Shown here: positions 24,820-45,617 of the stretch, in pieces
How the letters are laid out: each line of letters opens with the position of its first letter
Numbering within the stretch: position 1 is the stretch's first letter
The notes under the pieces: model-generated
Told to the model about the DNA's origin: nothing
Database searches by the model: none
The model's input: only the letters and a program-made list of their open reading frames with translations
Translations under genes and position numbers: made by a program
Assembly: GCA_005406025.1 (NCBI GenBank)
Contig: BGZK01000098.1
Location: 1 to 64,000, forward strand
DNA length: 64,000 nt
Reading direction: 5' to 3'
DNA from: Eumeta japonica
Taxonomy: Eukaryota; Arthropoda; Insecta; Lepidoptera; Psychidae

Positions 24820-25734
24820 CATTGATTGTATTTTTTTACAAGCTTATTAAAACCTCAATATTTGTAGAATTTTGACCTAAATACATTTCCCTCAAGATTA
24901 CAACAATCTTATTGTAGTATTGTTAGATTTGTACTAGAGTTCAAGCTCAGCCCTGAAAATTAGTGAAAATCAAGCTAGATCTATTTTGTAACCAGTCTTT
25001 ACATTTACTAAAATTTTATTGTAGACAACCATAATGTTTAGCAAACACATTTCTATGTTTGAATAATTATAGATGTCGCTGTTCTAAAATTAATAAATGT
25101 AAATTAAGTTGCATATATAGGGTTTCATATCATGAAAGTAAAATATCTTTATAAAAATATAAACAAAATAACTGCAAATGTAAGCTTGTACCTACAATAT
25201 TGAGGAATTTATTATTATTTTAAGACCATAAACTCGTTAAAGGCTTTCCTATAATTTACAAGCAAACAATTATTTCCCATATTTTTTTAGAGTTCTCAGT
25301 AGTTTTGGAGTTAAAGAGGCTTTTTTTTAAATAAAACAATTTAAATTTATAAAACCATAAAACATACATTGAAACCCTCATAAACCCTTTAATTTGATAT
25401 TTCTCATGGTACAGTTTGAAAAATTTTTGTATATTCTAAATTGTCCCCCATAAGTTATACCCCTATATACAAAATTCATTTTTTACATTACATATTGTGT
25501 TTGGATCATAAAATTTCATATGTACACCAATTGTTAGACTTAGACTAATAGATTCAGAAGAAATTGGCTGTGACAGACAGACATACAAGTGATTATATAT
25601 GGGTTCCGTTTTTTTTATTTGGAGATACGGCATCCTAAAAACTAAACAGCCCCAATGAAAAGCAAAAATAACACTATTATTAAAGTATATGTTTATTTAT
25701 TGCTATTATTTGAAAAATAATAAGGAATTTCATT

Positions 25735-26480
25735 AAAAAGAACTGGCCAAGTGCATGTTGGACCATGCTCATTATAGGGTTCCGAAGCCATTATTATGAA
25801 GAAATGCACTAGAGATGAAAAAAGTATGTTGTTATACTTTCTCCACGTTTCCCACACAGAATATTTGTAAGCACTTTAGTCGTCCATAACTAGAAAAACA
25901 AGTAGTTATGTCGACTATTACTATTAAACTAGTGTAATGTGCATCAGCAAAAGAGCGTATCTTCATGGCACTTGCGTCCTTTTGGTGAGAACCAGTTTTT
26001 CAGTAATAACTCAAAAATAGTATATCCAATCATGTTCAAAATAATTTTCATTGAAAATATTTATTTAGCCTTACCTTCATTATTTTTTGGACTTACCGTT
26101 TAGAGAATAAAGGGGGGAAAAATTTCTGCTACTTTTGGAGCGATTATTTCTGAAATTGTTCACATAATCAGCTATATTACTTAAAAACCTTAGTGTTTTT
26201 AAAATAACTGTCACAATATGTGCTACATGTTTGCTGAAAATTTTTTTCAGCTTCTGTCACATGTATAAGGAGTACCTCCCCTTAGTATATATTTTTGTTC
26301 TTTAACTACTAAAATAAGTAGTGGCTTATACAAGACACCTATTTATAAATTTCATCAATGTCTTATAGTTCTTGAATAAAATGCCTGTGAAATACAGATG
26401 GACGGACGAACGAATAGACATTTTAAACTATAAGGTTTCCGGTTTTGTTATTTTGGCCTAAAACCCTAAAAAAGATTGGT
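25735..26480 (-). mobile_element. Lepidopteran dispersed repeat (GGGTTCCG family)
   Basis: Starts AACTGGCCAAGTGCATGTTG followed by TAGGGTTCCG and ends about 26480 after AAGGTTTCCGG and a CCTAAAACCCTAAAA stretch. These phrases recur in one of the most abundant interspersed repeats of lepidopteran genomes. The GGCCAAGTG end is the reverse complement of the CACACTTGGCCAG end at 63885-63897. A shorter relative with GGGTTCCGTTTTTTT is at 25570-25640. Class is not assigned. Confidence 0.6.
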
Positions 26481-28280
26481 ACGATTTAGCAAGACCCACT
26501 GCTGTGGCACAAGAATCCATTGTTCTACCAACAAATTATGAAGTTACACATACACCTGCTAGTTTTCCAATTTGTTACAGATTGAAAAACTAAACAGTTA
26601 ATGCAAAGTTGATGGTACTAATGACTCCCATTTGCATTTTCCCTGGGAAAAGGCTTAGCTAAGTAGATTTCTATCTCTGAAACAATAACATTTATAAAGA
26701 GGTAAATTTTGTGATTTCCTGCAATGATCTTGTGAACTACTACACATTTTAATAATTCTTTTAATAATAGGAAGCTAAATAATCCTTAAATGCTAGAGAC
26801 TCTTTGTATTCTTCAAACTAGCATTTGCCTCCGATTTCATCTCCATGTATTTGTAATTTTTGTAACCTCCATCTAATTTTGATTGGATATTTTGTATATA
26901 TATTGTAAGATGTTGCAAAGTATGTGGTAGCTATAGATTCTCTTATATGTCTTTAGGTTTGTAACTTTGATTTAATCTTTATTATAAATCCTTAATGAAA
27001 ATGAGTAAATTCTGGATCGTATCCTCGGTCTATGAGGGTAGTCACCATGAGTCACACATACATAAAAACTTAATTGTATTTTATTGTGCAAAGCAATGCT
27101 TATTGGATTTCATTTGAATGTAAAAAAATCATTTAAGAACAAGAAAAAGGATCTATTGTATTAAATGAATTTATTAAACAGCAAATATAACAACAGTATA
27201 AGAAATGGTAGTGATCATTTTATAAAAATATATTTAAATGCGTCGCACGATCATAGAGCATAATACTGATAAACATTGATTTTTCCATTATTGTCAACAT
27301 AGAAAAATTATTAACAAGAATTTTGTGTACAAATATATTTAAAGAATATTTACATAGGTCAATACCAATTTACTTAAATGAACACATGAAATTGCCATAC
27401 AATTTTTTTCTAATAATAAATTTAATTTGCTTATAAACACAGATCTCATTAGTTTCAACTAGACTGATGCTATGAATACTTAAAATGTTATGTTTTCTTA
27501 TAAGTGAAATCCTTGTTTAATTGATTCTAATATACATGTATATTTTTTCAATAGTATATTTACATAACATTTAAACAGCATCCTAATCTAATATGAGCAA
27601 TTATGTGTTAAACTATATATTAAAATCTTTTCAAACTTATACATTTGTACATATTCAGGATAAATTAAAAATTGTCAAATGCTATTTGCACCATGAAAGT
27701 TACAATATTAAATCAATATTGGTTATAAATAATAATTATTGTTGTTGTACATTACAGCGAAGTCTCCATAGCCTTTACAAGTGTTGCAACACATTTTTGT
27801 TCTTGTACATTTCATCATGAGGTATATTATTTGTATACTATTGTAAATTTATTGCTATACTAAATTCATGGTTAAATATACAAATGTTAACACATCTATA
27901 AAGCTGTCTAAGTCTCTAAAAATTAGCTTGCAAACTATGAGTTTTAAATTATTTTGTCCATACACTACTGCAATATTTCTAATTATATAAATCACTGCAC
28001 AATTTTGAATTTTCGAATTATGTTCAAAAAGTAAATTTTGCAATACCAATCTTATTTTCGTATTAACATATTATTTGACTGCTTATTAATTATGCTCTTT
28101 TTCTTTAATAAAATGAGTTGTACATTATTAGACTTTACCAGTGTTACTGCATGCTAAATGATAATATTCAAGAAAACATAAGAAAATAATTTGAATAAAA
28201 TGACCGATCAGTCATTAAATGACATTATTAATAATTTTTTTTTTGTGTTTATCTAAAGAGAAAAAATTATCTATTAAAAC

Positions 28281-28286
28281 TTTATT
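28281..28286 (-). promoter_or_regulatory. Candidate poly(A) signal of Got1
   Basis: AATAAA on the minus strand about 90 bases beyond the stop codon. Confidence 0.55.
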
Positions 28287-28372
28287 GTAACTGTAATTCA
28301 CATTATTAATTTTTATATAGTTTGACCTTAGTACTCTGGTAACACTAGCATCTGTGATGACTTTCATATATT

Positions 28373-35835
<7,463 letters not shown>

Positions 35836-36534
35836 TTTGATCAATAGATTTCAATTACGATTTATTATAATGATGCGGTATTCGTATAAGACTACTCTCT
35901 ACGCAGGAACTACAAAATACTGACTAGTAATTGCCTCTCATTGAACGAGATTTTATAAAGACTTGAGAAACCATCAAAATAATCAACTGACCTTCTTCAA
36001 TGTCATTGATGTCAACATAAACGTCACCACGAGTCAGAACGTTTAACGTCACAGAACAATGTCAACTATCGTCAACAATAAATACATTCTCCTTTTGAAT
36101 ATTTTGGCATAAAGTTTGTTTTAAGACCGAACCAAAGTAGCGGCTTATCTAAATAAATAATTGCGTTACAATATATAAGAAAATCTGGTAAATGTCAAAA
36201 GAAATATAACATCGTTCCAAAAAATAAGCGATATTCATAATATTAACTTTACTTAATAAACCAAACAACAAATTTAGTAAATCATCGGGAAAGTATGCGC
36301 GTTTATAATAAAGTCTTAATTGAAACTCAAAAGTTGCCATATAATAAATTTAAAGCTTTCATTAAAAAAAAAGTTATGTGGTAAGAATTATTATGCCGTA
36401 TCTGAATATATTAATGAAAAAAAACCCGCTGGACTAAATGGCTCGACTATCAGGCTGTTTCACGTAATTTTCAAATGTTGTGCTAATTTTATTGACTAAT
36501 AATTATGTATTTTTGAGCGAAACTGAAAAATGAA

Positions 36535-36660
36535 TCGGCGTTCGAAATGGGTATTAATGTTAGTACCAAAAGAATGTCATAATAACATGACGTATTGCAA
36601 GTGTAATTTTATTACATACGATATAAAGATATTTTTGATTTGATTTGATTTGATTGACAG
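36535..36660 (+). mobile_element. Non-LTR retrotransposon 3' end, (GATTT)n tail
   Basis: CATGACGTATTGCAAGTGTA followed by ATTTTATTACATACGATATA and a tail TTTGATTTGATTTGATTTGA. Aligns with 12775-12875 over its whole length. Only the 3' end is left. Confidence 0.65.
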
Positions 36661-38867
36661 TTTCATTTATCTTTAATTAAAACGTACACATGGACAGAGA
36701 TATATTATCATCAGCGAGTGTACAGTTACTTTCAGAAAAAAAGTATATGCATTGTTTTCGAAAATTCAATAATTAAAATCTAGCTTTTTTTATAATATTT
36801 ACCTATATTTTCTATTGTAGTACTTATCTTAAAATATATTAGACTAATGAAATAGACAAATAAAATTACGTTGTTAATAAAAAGAAAATTATCCCAAATG
36901 CGAATATTATTTGTTAATAATAATTGTGTAAAATATTATCTTTAATTATTTCATATTTACGTTACTTCAAATTTATATAGAAATAAAAAAAGAAAAATAA
37001 TGAAGTGAATAGTGCAGGTAAGTAATTACATAATAATAATAAAACGGTAGGTAGGGTTTGAAAACATCAAATCATTATCATTCAGCATAATACGTCATGA
37101 ATTAATTTTAATATTAAAATGCTTAACTCGCATACATTTTTTGGACTGTTTATCATGTATTTGTCTTAAATTCTTAAAAATTTTATCGTTTGATCACCAT
37201 TTCTCCTTAATTTAAATTAAATGAAATGACAGGGCCTTTGTCGCATACTCGTGACTTAAAAAGTTCTAAATGGATTTCGTTAAATATATTTTTTAATTTC
37301 GCTGTTTCGATATTTGGTTTTTATTGACCTACTATCTGCAACGAAAATTGTTAATCCTACATTTATTTGAGTTCTGTTAGGATTATTGAAATTCCTTATT
37401 CTAATTCAACTTATTTCAGCAATATCAAGTATTAAAATAGCTGTGACCCACTGAAAGGATATATTTTTCAAGGTTCAATAGCTTAAGAATTCGTAAGAAC
37501 TACTAAAAACTCTTATAGATTGACAGACTGCTGAAAATTTAATAATTCCTATTAGCGCAGAATGTATATTAAAATGGTTTATGGTTCTCTAAATTCATGA
37601 ATACCCTTATCCCGATTGATTTCAATGAAACTTGTTATTGAAATAGCTAAACCCAAAAAAAAAGTATGTATGCTACAATGTTGTTTAGGTTACGTTGTTA
37701 CTGAGAATCTTGATTTACTACATTTCTCTAATTTTATCACAGTTTCTATTTATTAACTTAGTTGTAGGCTTAAAATTATAAAATAATAACAAACAATTAT
37801 TATAGTTCAGTTTGCTTAAAAACGGAACGGGATGTGAATATTATTATCAGCAACGCTGCATCACGAAAGTGGGTCTACTTAATCCATTTTTGATATATTT
37901 CAACAAATTTCTTTTAGATATCATACATAGAATAGACAACTCAACGTTGTGTTGATATTCTTATCAATCTAAATTCAAACAACCAATTAAATCGGCAACG
38001 TAAATATATATCTCACGCAATCGAAACGTTCGGATTCACTCAATTCTCTTGGGGTTTTAAATCAATGCGAGATAGGAATTAATCAATTATAATTATAACG
38101 TACTGGCATTTTTTTAAAGTGCTCTTTAAACGTTTTATAAATTACGTACAGGAAAATATTTGCGTCTTTTAGAAAATGAGCGTAATGACCTGTTATCAAA
38201 TTTTATTACATAAAAAAATTCACATTTGAAAATAAGTTTCATAAAATCAATGTTTGGAAAACAGGGACACAGTGGTAAAAAAAGCAGATGGACGATAGTA
38301 TTTTGCACTATGTATTTACATTGGAAACAATTACCAAACTTTCTCAACATATTTCGTAAAATCATCGTACAATTTCTTAATCGTTCGACTTCGGTATCTA
38401 AAGACCTGACCTAATTTTTGTAGTCAATATATAGGCAATTATATACAAATAAAAAAAAATAGAAGAGTTAAAACTTGTGTATCTACTGGTATAAATAAAT
38501 AGATAAAATAATTATTGTATTAATGATACAATTAATTTTTTTTTGTAAGTGTATTTTTGTATCTGAACGTAAATTATAATTAATAAATATATCACCTGAC
38601 AAATTAGTAATTAACTTTTTGTCATGCTTTCTTTTTCCTAACGCTGGAAGCGTCACTTAGTCAAGAAAAAAATAGTCCTAACCTATGTTAGTAAAGTTCA
38701 CTTCGCCAAATCTGTATGTTACATATTAATTCAAATTAGATCGTAAGTCAGTCATAAATACAGACATTTATTTTTATTATTACCATTTCACAACAGCAGG
38801 AAATTAAAAAAAAATCGGGGCCTTAATAATTTTCTTGTCCACACGGACATCTATTAAATTATTTCGT

Positions 38868-38980
38868 TTTATATATCGACCGATCGCGCTGTCAACCGTG
38901 ACCTCGATCCTGTTCCTACTTGCGATTTCAATCCGTATTCCACTTTTGGATAAGATTCTGGTCTCGATTTAGATTCCGGT
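38868..38980. repeat. Degenerate GATTCC/GATCTC-rich repeat, copy 1
   Basis: Begins TATATATCGACCGATCGCG and continues with irregular short units such as CTCGATCCTGTTCC and GATTCCGGTTC. A second copy, also opened by TATATATCGACCAATTACG, is at about 43770-44090. Confidence 0.6.
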
Positions 38981-40947
38981 TCTGCACAAAAAAATCAAAT
39001 TGAAAAAAAATAGAGATATAGCGAGATAAAACTATCCTAGATCTTACTCCGGTTGACAAATTATAGCCATACCAAATTTTATCAAATTCTGTAAAATAGG
39101 TTTTGCGGAGTTTATGAACAAATTGACAAATCAATAGATAGAACAAAATCCTACAAATCATTGAAATGTATTCTGTCAACATGTGTAATATTTCCTGCAG
39201 TAGTTTTTTTTTAAATATCTATAATGTGAAGATTTTTTTCTTTACTGTTGTATTTTATATATGTATAACATAGACTAATTAAACGAAAAAAAAAAAATAG
39301 TCGCATTTCGGAAGTGCCGACAGAAGTGACAACTTGAACAATTACGTGTGTAGTTTTTGGATTGTCAGGAACTATTTTTAGAATCGTCAAGAAATATTTT
39401 ATTACATAAAAATACTTTTAAATGAAGAGTTTTTTTTATTCGTTATTATAAACTACTACTACAAAAAGTATATTAAAATTTTCATTTAATGCGCCATTGT
39501 ACATGAAAAATAATACATATTATTTAATATTAAAAAATTGGAATCTACTGCTTAATACGTAAATTCACAAATACAATACGAAAAGTTCCAATATGAATGT
39601 ATATCTATTTTATACGTATATATACAATATATATTTATATTATACATCGTTATACTATCAATGTATTTCAACCCAAACTCAACTTTCGTGTAAACGGAGC
39701 GAATAAATATACATACTTATATACATATAGAGGTGTCGGTTACGTAGCGATAATAGTGTCACGAGTTCAATGGTTTTTTTCCATCTAGAAAATCCCAAAG
39801 CGCCCAAAAAGTTTTCACTTTAATATTTAAAATTGAAGAGTAGAGATGAAAGTGAAAATAAGTAGTGTTTACTAAAAATTATATTGCAACGCACCTAAGA
39901 CAATCTTCATTCTTCAAATAAACAAAACAATCATCACTCGATCGAAATCGAATGTAATATAAATAATGGTAGTTTTTTTTTTTTGATTCAATGCGCACAA
40001 AGTGGAAATCTTCACGGACGTAAGATACCCGGCCATGAGTCCTGTAAGCCAGGTTATGTGGGTTTTTTACCCACTAAAACCACTTCTTTACGGAAACTTT
40101 ATTTTTAAAGCTATCAACTATGATAATCATAGTACAGCAGCTTTGCCGCACGTCAATGCGAAAACAAGCAAACAAGCAATCAGGTGCAATATGCAAAATT
40201 TAGGGACTTCGCATCGCGTGGGTAAATAGTATTGTGATTTTTCACTGAGTTTATAGACTTGATATGGGGGTAACTAGTTAATTTTATTTGAACGGATTAA
40301 ATTTTATTATTTTTAATCACCTCCATGAGCGAGGCGTGTTTGGTTAAAATAAAAATTTTTTCCACGAAATTTGTGGCGGCCTTGAATTTTTTCGAGAGTG
40401 ACGCGAGTTCACTGACAAATTAACAAGTGTGCGTAGTTATTGTGGAATGAATTAATTTAGACAAAACCTTAGTGTGCTTTAATTTTATTAGAACACCATC
40501 TAATGATTTATGCGAGAAACAACAATATGTTTGATGGGAAAGAAGAATATGAAACTCTTAAAAAACTGAAACATTAAAAAAAGAATAATTTGTCTGTAAA
40601 CCTTAAATAAATACAACATAAAACAGTTTTTATTTTTCTTTGAATAGTTTGTCTTATTTCTTTACCGTCACATCAGTATGGAGACATTTTAATGTTTTGA
40701 TTGTAGTACTTTATTAGTATCCTTGAAATTTGAATGTATTTGATCTTTAAGTTGAATGCAGGAATGAAATATAAAGCTGACAACATTAGACAAAAAACGT
40801 CAATCTCTCTAAAATCAAAAAAGTCTCGTTTTATAATCTGTGGCCTCGTTTAAATCATTTGCTGTCAAATAAAAACTACGGACAGAAAATACATAACGAA
40901 GAATTTTGTTAGTGACCTACCGCATAAAAGAAGTTATTTTGTTAGAA

Positions 40948-41175
40948 ATGACTACGCCTGCAGCTAGAAGAACAGTCAGTCAATTAATACGGCAAGGTTG
41001 GAATGAAATTCCAGAAATATTTGCTAGTACTGGCATGGCACTAATTGGAATTTCCTTGGCTGTAGCGGGACTGTACAAATATTATAAAAATGATGGAGAC
41101 AATAAAAAATACAAAGCGACTTACGTTATAATGCGCCCCGATGACCCTAGAGTAAAATATATACATAAAGATTAA
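40948..41175 (+). CDS. 75-aa single-pass membrane protein, possible complex I subunit
   Basis: An intronless frame from ATG 40948 to TAA 41175. I chose this ATG over the longer open frame because upstream sequence has no earlier ATG in frame. Layout: basic N-terminus (TPAARRTVSQLIRQGWNEIP), one membrane segment about residues 27-46 (STGMALIGISLAVAGLYKYY), then a charged tail ending VIMRPDDPRVKYIHKD. AATAAA follows at 41214. Size, the Trp-x3-Pro before the membrane helix and the RPDDPR tail recall small one-pass accessory subunits of NADH dehydrogenase (NDUFA3/B9 type), acting in the mitochondrial inner membrane. That assignment is from general likeness and is not firm; that it is a real gene is likely from the coherent composition. 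Confidence 0.75.
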   Translation: MTTPAARRTVSQLIRQGWNEIPEIFASTGMALIGISLAVAGLYKYYKNDGDNKKYKATYVIMRPDDPRVKYIHKD

Positions 41176-41213
41176 GTCCAAGATGTTTTCAGTTTGAATT
41201 AGTGAGATTATAT

Positions 41214-41219
41214 AATAAA
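41214..41219 (+). promoter_or_regulatory. Poly(A) signal of the 75-aa gene
   Basis: Canonical AATAAA 39 bases after the stop codon, followed by a GT-rich stretch. Confidence 0.7.
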
Positions 41220-43769
41220 GTTTGTGTTTATTTAAAACTTATTTTGATTTGCCAAAATCTTTTCAAAAACCAGTACATGTATATAAAATTAAATAATTTT
41301 CATATTTGTGAATACTTTAACTATCACAATTACTTAAAATTTTCATTTTCATAATTTTAAAAGAAATCCCTATTGAATTGGTCACAGACACTGCTATTTG
41401 TATTTGATTTTTGTTTTGAAAATTGTACCATGCTGGCTTGAAAGGTTCCTGTGGAGATTTTTACAAGAGATAAAATTTTACAAACCATTGAATATAAAGA
41501 TTACTCATTACAGTGCTGTCGGCAATCTGTCCTTAACATAAATAAAAAAAAATATCCTTGTAGTATCTATAGCGATAGTTGTGCTATTAATATTTTGTGT
41601 AAATGAGTTATTAAGAAGTTTTTGTTATATACTTTGTTCAGACTGAGTTGGTTTTTTATCCTCTGCTATGAAGATTTTAAATCTATGCATTGTTAAAATA
41701 ACTGAAAGACTAGTCAAATCAATGTGTTCTGTATGCATAGAGACAAAATTTGTGGATTATTTTGGCTCAATACTTTGTTTATACAATAATTTGTTGAGAA
41801 TTTTGCTGCAAATTTTTTTAAAAGTTTAACTTGTGCCACTCATATATCTCACTGCAAAGTTGATCTCTATAGCAGCTGTTAAGCTATAATCACATTAAAC
41901 TATTGTATAGATGTGAACTTCACATTTTTTTTAATATCCTCATGAACTTCTTCAAACATGCAGGTTTATCACAGTGTTTTCCTTTATCATTAAAATTTTA
42001 ATTAACATCTCAAGGTAAAAAAGGAAGCAATTTTAAACTGATAAAGGCAATTTATTATTGACTGTTTGTATATTAATATCTATGACTTCAAGTTGCTCAA
42101 ATTTTCCTGTTAAATAGATAAAAATGCAAAGAATATTATATATGAACACAGTTGTGATATTATTGCCTCTAATGTACTTAATTATGTCTATTAACAAAGA
42201 GGTTAAACTTGGTAAAGGTCTTAAAATAGAATGAAATATATTTTTTCTAAAAAAATCTGCAAACATAAAAAGTAATAAAGTTTTAGTTAAAAAGAATACT
42301 TTCTATATTGAATATTTTTTCTGTAATTATTGGACTTAATATGTAATCTTAAATATGGACTACTAAATTTGTAAGTAATTTTCACTAGTTCAATGAGGGA
42401 TTAAAATGTACTATAAAGGAAAAACTTTACAGGTAGTAAAATATTACAAATATTTAATACTAATATTAAGAAATCAAAAGTAAATTTATGTGTTTGTCAT
42501 CATTAGACTGCAAACCAATTTCAATGAAATTTGCAAAGAGTTTATGTGAATTCTAAAAAGATAGCAATGATATGTGAAGTCAACACATTCTTATATCAAT
42601 GTCAAAAAGAGGAAAACAACTAGAAATAAATATAAACTGTTTATATGTATGTTGACTATATAAAATCACAAATTCATTTAGAGGACTGTGTGTGCTGTAT
42701 TCAATTTTCAATGAGGTTCGTGAAAATATACAAAATTTGTCCTTATACAAATGTTAGATCCATGCTTGGTTACAGCAAGAAAATAGGTCAGTTTGAGTAG
42801 CAAAATACCAAACTCTCACAGAATACAGACATGAAGTAACTGCGAAAGTTGTTGAGTTTCATCCAGTGACTGAGAATTCCGGTGGCCCACTCCAGTTCCC
42901 TCACTATTAGCATACTCTCCCCTGCATCCAATATCCTATTGCTATCCAAAAGGCCGGCAAAACACCGGTGACTGCTCTGGGGCAGTAAGTGTCCAAAAGC
43001 AGCAGTGACCATCTGCTTTTTGGTAGTTTAAATGCTCGTTTGACCTTTGATTTATAAAAATATTTCAAAACCATTATTAAACAAATGCTTCGTGAAAAGG
43101 GTATTATATACCATTTATGATTATTTGGAGGACAAATATTCATGGACATAACTGACTTGATTTCTTGTAGATTTGTTTCTTTATATGTGGTAGTTATATA
43201 TATTTGATTGTATAATATACCAGAGCAACTGAGCTTTGCTCTGTATCCTTTCTGAATACTGTGGGAATATGAGAACTTTCTATGGAAAACGTTGCATCTA
43301 TTCATTTCCAACAATAAATATTCAAATACAAAATATACATACACAACATGGTAGGTACTTTATTTATATAGTACCATGTAGTCTGTATTATATCGAGCCG
43401 TTTATTCTTGAAAATCTATGACAACAATGTAAAGTTGAAGTCACCTACATACAACATTCGTTGAAGTCACCTACATAGTTGAATTTATAAAGCAACATTT
43501 GTCAATATAAAAATTTTCATAGCATTTGTTAAGGCTGTTTCTGAGATGGTCATAGCCTATGTACAAGAATTGCTCTTTTGGTAACATAGGATATTTAAAT
43601 CTGATAGAAGCTACTATCAAGTTTCTCGCTTCATCTACTCGAAGCAGTATTCTTGTGAAAAAAAGATATAGTGGCAAAATGTAAATTCTTAAAATATTGA
43701 CATATTTCAAGTGTTATTTGTAACCTGCTAGTTTCCGCTCACTTATATAGACAATAAATTCCTTCATCT

Positions 43770-44090
43770 TATATATCGACCAATTACGGTAATTAATCAT
43801 GATCCTGATCGCTTTCCCGTTTTCTGTTTCAATCCCCTCTTGTTCTCGATGCCAGTCTGTTACTTATTCTTGATTCCGAACTTGGTCTAGACTTAAATAG
43901 ATTCCGATTTTGATCTCATTTTCACTTCCGGTTCCAATCTTAATGCTCATTGCATTATTCTGGGCACAATTTCGATTCTAATTTTGATTTTGGTCCCCTT
44001 CTCGATTTCGTATCCTCCCGGTCTTGGTTCTCAATTCTGCTCCTCATCCCGTTTGTGATTTAAATTCTGTTATATGTCCCAGTTACGATT
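43770..44090. repeat. Degenerate GATTCC/GATCTC-rich repeat, copy 2
   Basis: About 320 bases of irregular short units on the theme GATTCYGRTTYYGATC (for example CTTGATTCCGAACTTGGTC and CAATTTCGATTCTAATTTTG). It shares its opening TATATATCGACC with 38870. Confidence 0.6.
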
Positions 44091-44559
44091 TGGATGAAGT
44101 TGGGGCAAATATTAGGGTCAAAATAAAATTTATGCTATATTACTTGGGGATAGTGTGGCTTTATATGAATGTAAGAATTTTTAGAATCTGTAATAGCACA
44201 AATATGCAAACCAAACCAACACGGAATGCAAATAGTCTATTTCACTCAGGCAGCTTTTAATTAATGAAGTGCTTCTTAGAAACGGTTTAGTAGTTCTGTT
44301 CAATAATACATACACACAGATAATATCAGATATGAATATTAGTCTCTTTTTTTAGAAATCCTCCCATTTGTGAGTCCAACATATCGCCGGTTTCACAGTA
44401 GGTAATTGTATGAATGGTTTAAGCATATAAATAAAAATTAACAAAATATATACTCATTTTAATACATTATACCACCCCACTCACACTACTTAATCGTGAA
44501 ACACACGTCTCATCACTTTTCAGTCGTGCCTCGCTTCATAAAAGTTATAAAAAACACAC

Positions 44560-44815
44560 AGAAGACAGTAGCCAGTCACTTGCGCAATCGTATGTTCTCC
44601 TGTAAACCAATTTTCATCAAGATCGGTGAAATCTTTTTAAGTAATAAAAGAAGCTACAGACTAGCAGACAGTAGTCTATCATTTGCACAATCACATGTTC
44701 TTATCCTATACCAATTTACCTGACGATTGGTCAAACTGTTTCTAAGTTATAAAAGAACATACAGATAGGCAAACAGTAGCCTATCCTTTATGCAATCACA
44801 CGTTTTTTTGATCAT
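44560..44815. repeat. Tandem repeat, about 104-bp unit, 2.5 copies
   Basis: The landmark AGTAGYC appears at 44567, 44670 and 44775 (periods 103 and 105), each followed by a TTGCRCAATCRYATGTTCT-type block; the first two also share a CAATTT..ATCGGTGAAA-type block. Copies diverge by scattered substitutions. The third copy ends next to the mariner remnant. Confidence 0.7.
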
Positions 44816-44825
44816 TGCTCTCAAG

Positions 44826-45257
44826 TTATGCGGAATCCAACATGGACTTTTTTACAGCCAAATTTTCATGTAATATCTTATGTATGCTTGTAGTGCTTAT
44901 GCCCAGGGATGGCTTTATCTCGCAATATGTAACAGGAAGATTTTGCATTATTAGATGCCGCACAGCCTCGATATTTTGTGGTACAACAGGTTTAGGATGA
45001 CCTTCTTTAAGTTCGTTCGCGTCCATAGACCACCCACAATTAAACTCACTAAACGAGTGATCAGTGGTTTTCGATGGTGGTTCATCTCCAAAAGTCAAAG
45101 TGAGTTGTTCATTGCACTGTTTTTGAGTTAGCTCACGCCGATCATCATAATAAATGATCGCACGAAAACTTTTACACGAGTTATATTCATGGCGATAAGA
45201 CACGAAATTTTCAAATTGACGGCACAATGTAAAACAATTGACAGTTACATGAAACAA
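44826..45257 (-). pseudogene. Mariner-type transposase remnant (N-terminal half)
   Basis: A 143-codon frame contains the mariner N-terminal helix-turn-helix region: ELTQKQCNEQLTLTFGDE, a degenerate WFSEFN-like stretch (HSFSEFNCG), and EIKPSLGISTTSIHKILHEN. Full mariner transposases have about 345 residues and a DDD catalytic domain; here the frame stops at about the end of the DNA-binding part and no catalytic motif follows. The first 25 or so residues do not look like mariner. I did not find terminal inverted repeats. It is a truncated dead copy. Confidence 0.85.
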
Positions 45258-45543
45258 ACTATTCTATAACCAAGGAGTTCCATTTTTAAATGTTGTCACT
45301 AATTTTTACTATTGTTCTGTATGTGGCCAGTTCCATGTACATAAATAGCAGCCCTCATATGATGGCCAATTTGAAAAACAAGGGAAGGAGTAGAGTAGGA
45401 ATGAATGGAATAATTAGTAGTATTCATGATATTTATTATTTTATTTATATTACTTCCCTAGAAGTTGTACATTGCAGATTGAATTAGGAAGTTCTGTACA
45501 TTTTTTCCAAATGAAATAGATTATCTCCAGTTTTTAAAAACAC

Positions 45544-45549
45544 TTTATT
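45544..45549 (-). promoter_or_regulatory. Candidate poly(A) signal of RFC1
   Basis: AATAAA on the minus strand about 70 bases beyond the RFC1 stop codon. Confidence 0.55.
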
Positions 45550-45617
45550 TTTAATCAAAATACAATATTTCAAACATCATTATTTCAAATTTTCCAAAGA
45601 TTATTTATGGTTTTACA

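Larger units (their letters stand above)
24703..28372. other. Convergent PWP1/GOT1 intergenic region
   Basis: Holds the 3' UTRs of both genes and dispersed repeats at about 25.55-25.65 and 25.73-26.48 kb. The remaining sequence to 28.3 kb is AT-rich with no gene that I can support. Confidence 0.6.
35836..40947. other. Intergenic region upstream of Got1
   Basis: About 5.1 kb between two divergent genes. It should hold the Got1 promoter and 5' UTR (near 35840-36100) and the promoter of the 75-aa gene (just before 40948). It contains a GATTT-tailed retroelement end (36545-36655) and a GATTCC-rich degenerate repeat (38870-38975). No gene was recognised. Confidence 0.6.
41176..45617. other. Intergenic region, 75-aa gene to RFC1 3' end
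   Basis: AT-rich, with no supported host gene. Contains an 18-bp duplication (GTTGAAGTCACCTACATA near 43433 and 43462), the second GATTCC-rich repeat, a three-copy tandem repeat and a mariner remnant. Confidence 0.6.

Noticed and set aside
40040..40080. GTGGGTTTTTTACCCAC hairpin as a terminator
   Set aside because: A short chance stem-loop; intrinsic terminators are not expected in this genome.
42907..43344. 145-codon minus-strand frame
   Set aside because: No coherent domain or splice context; composition matches noncoding AT-rich sequence.
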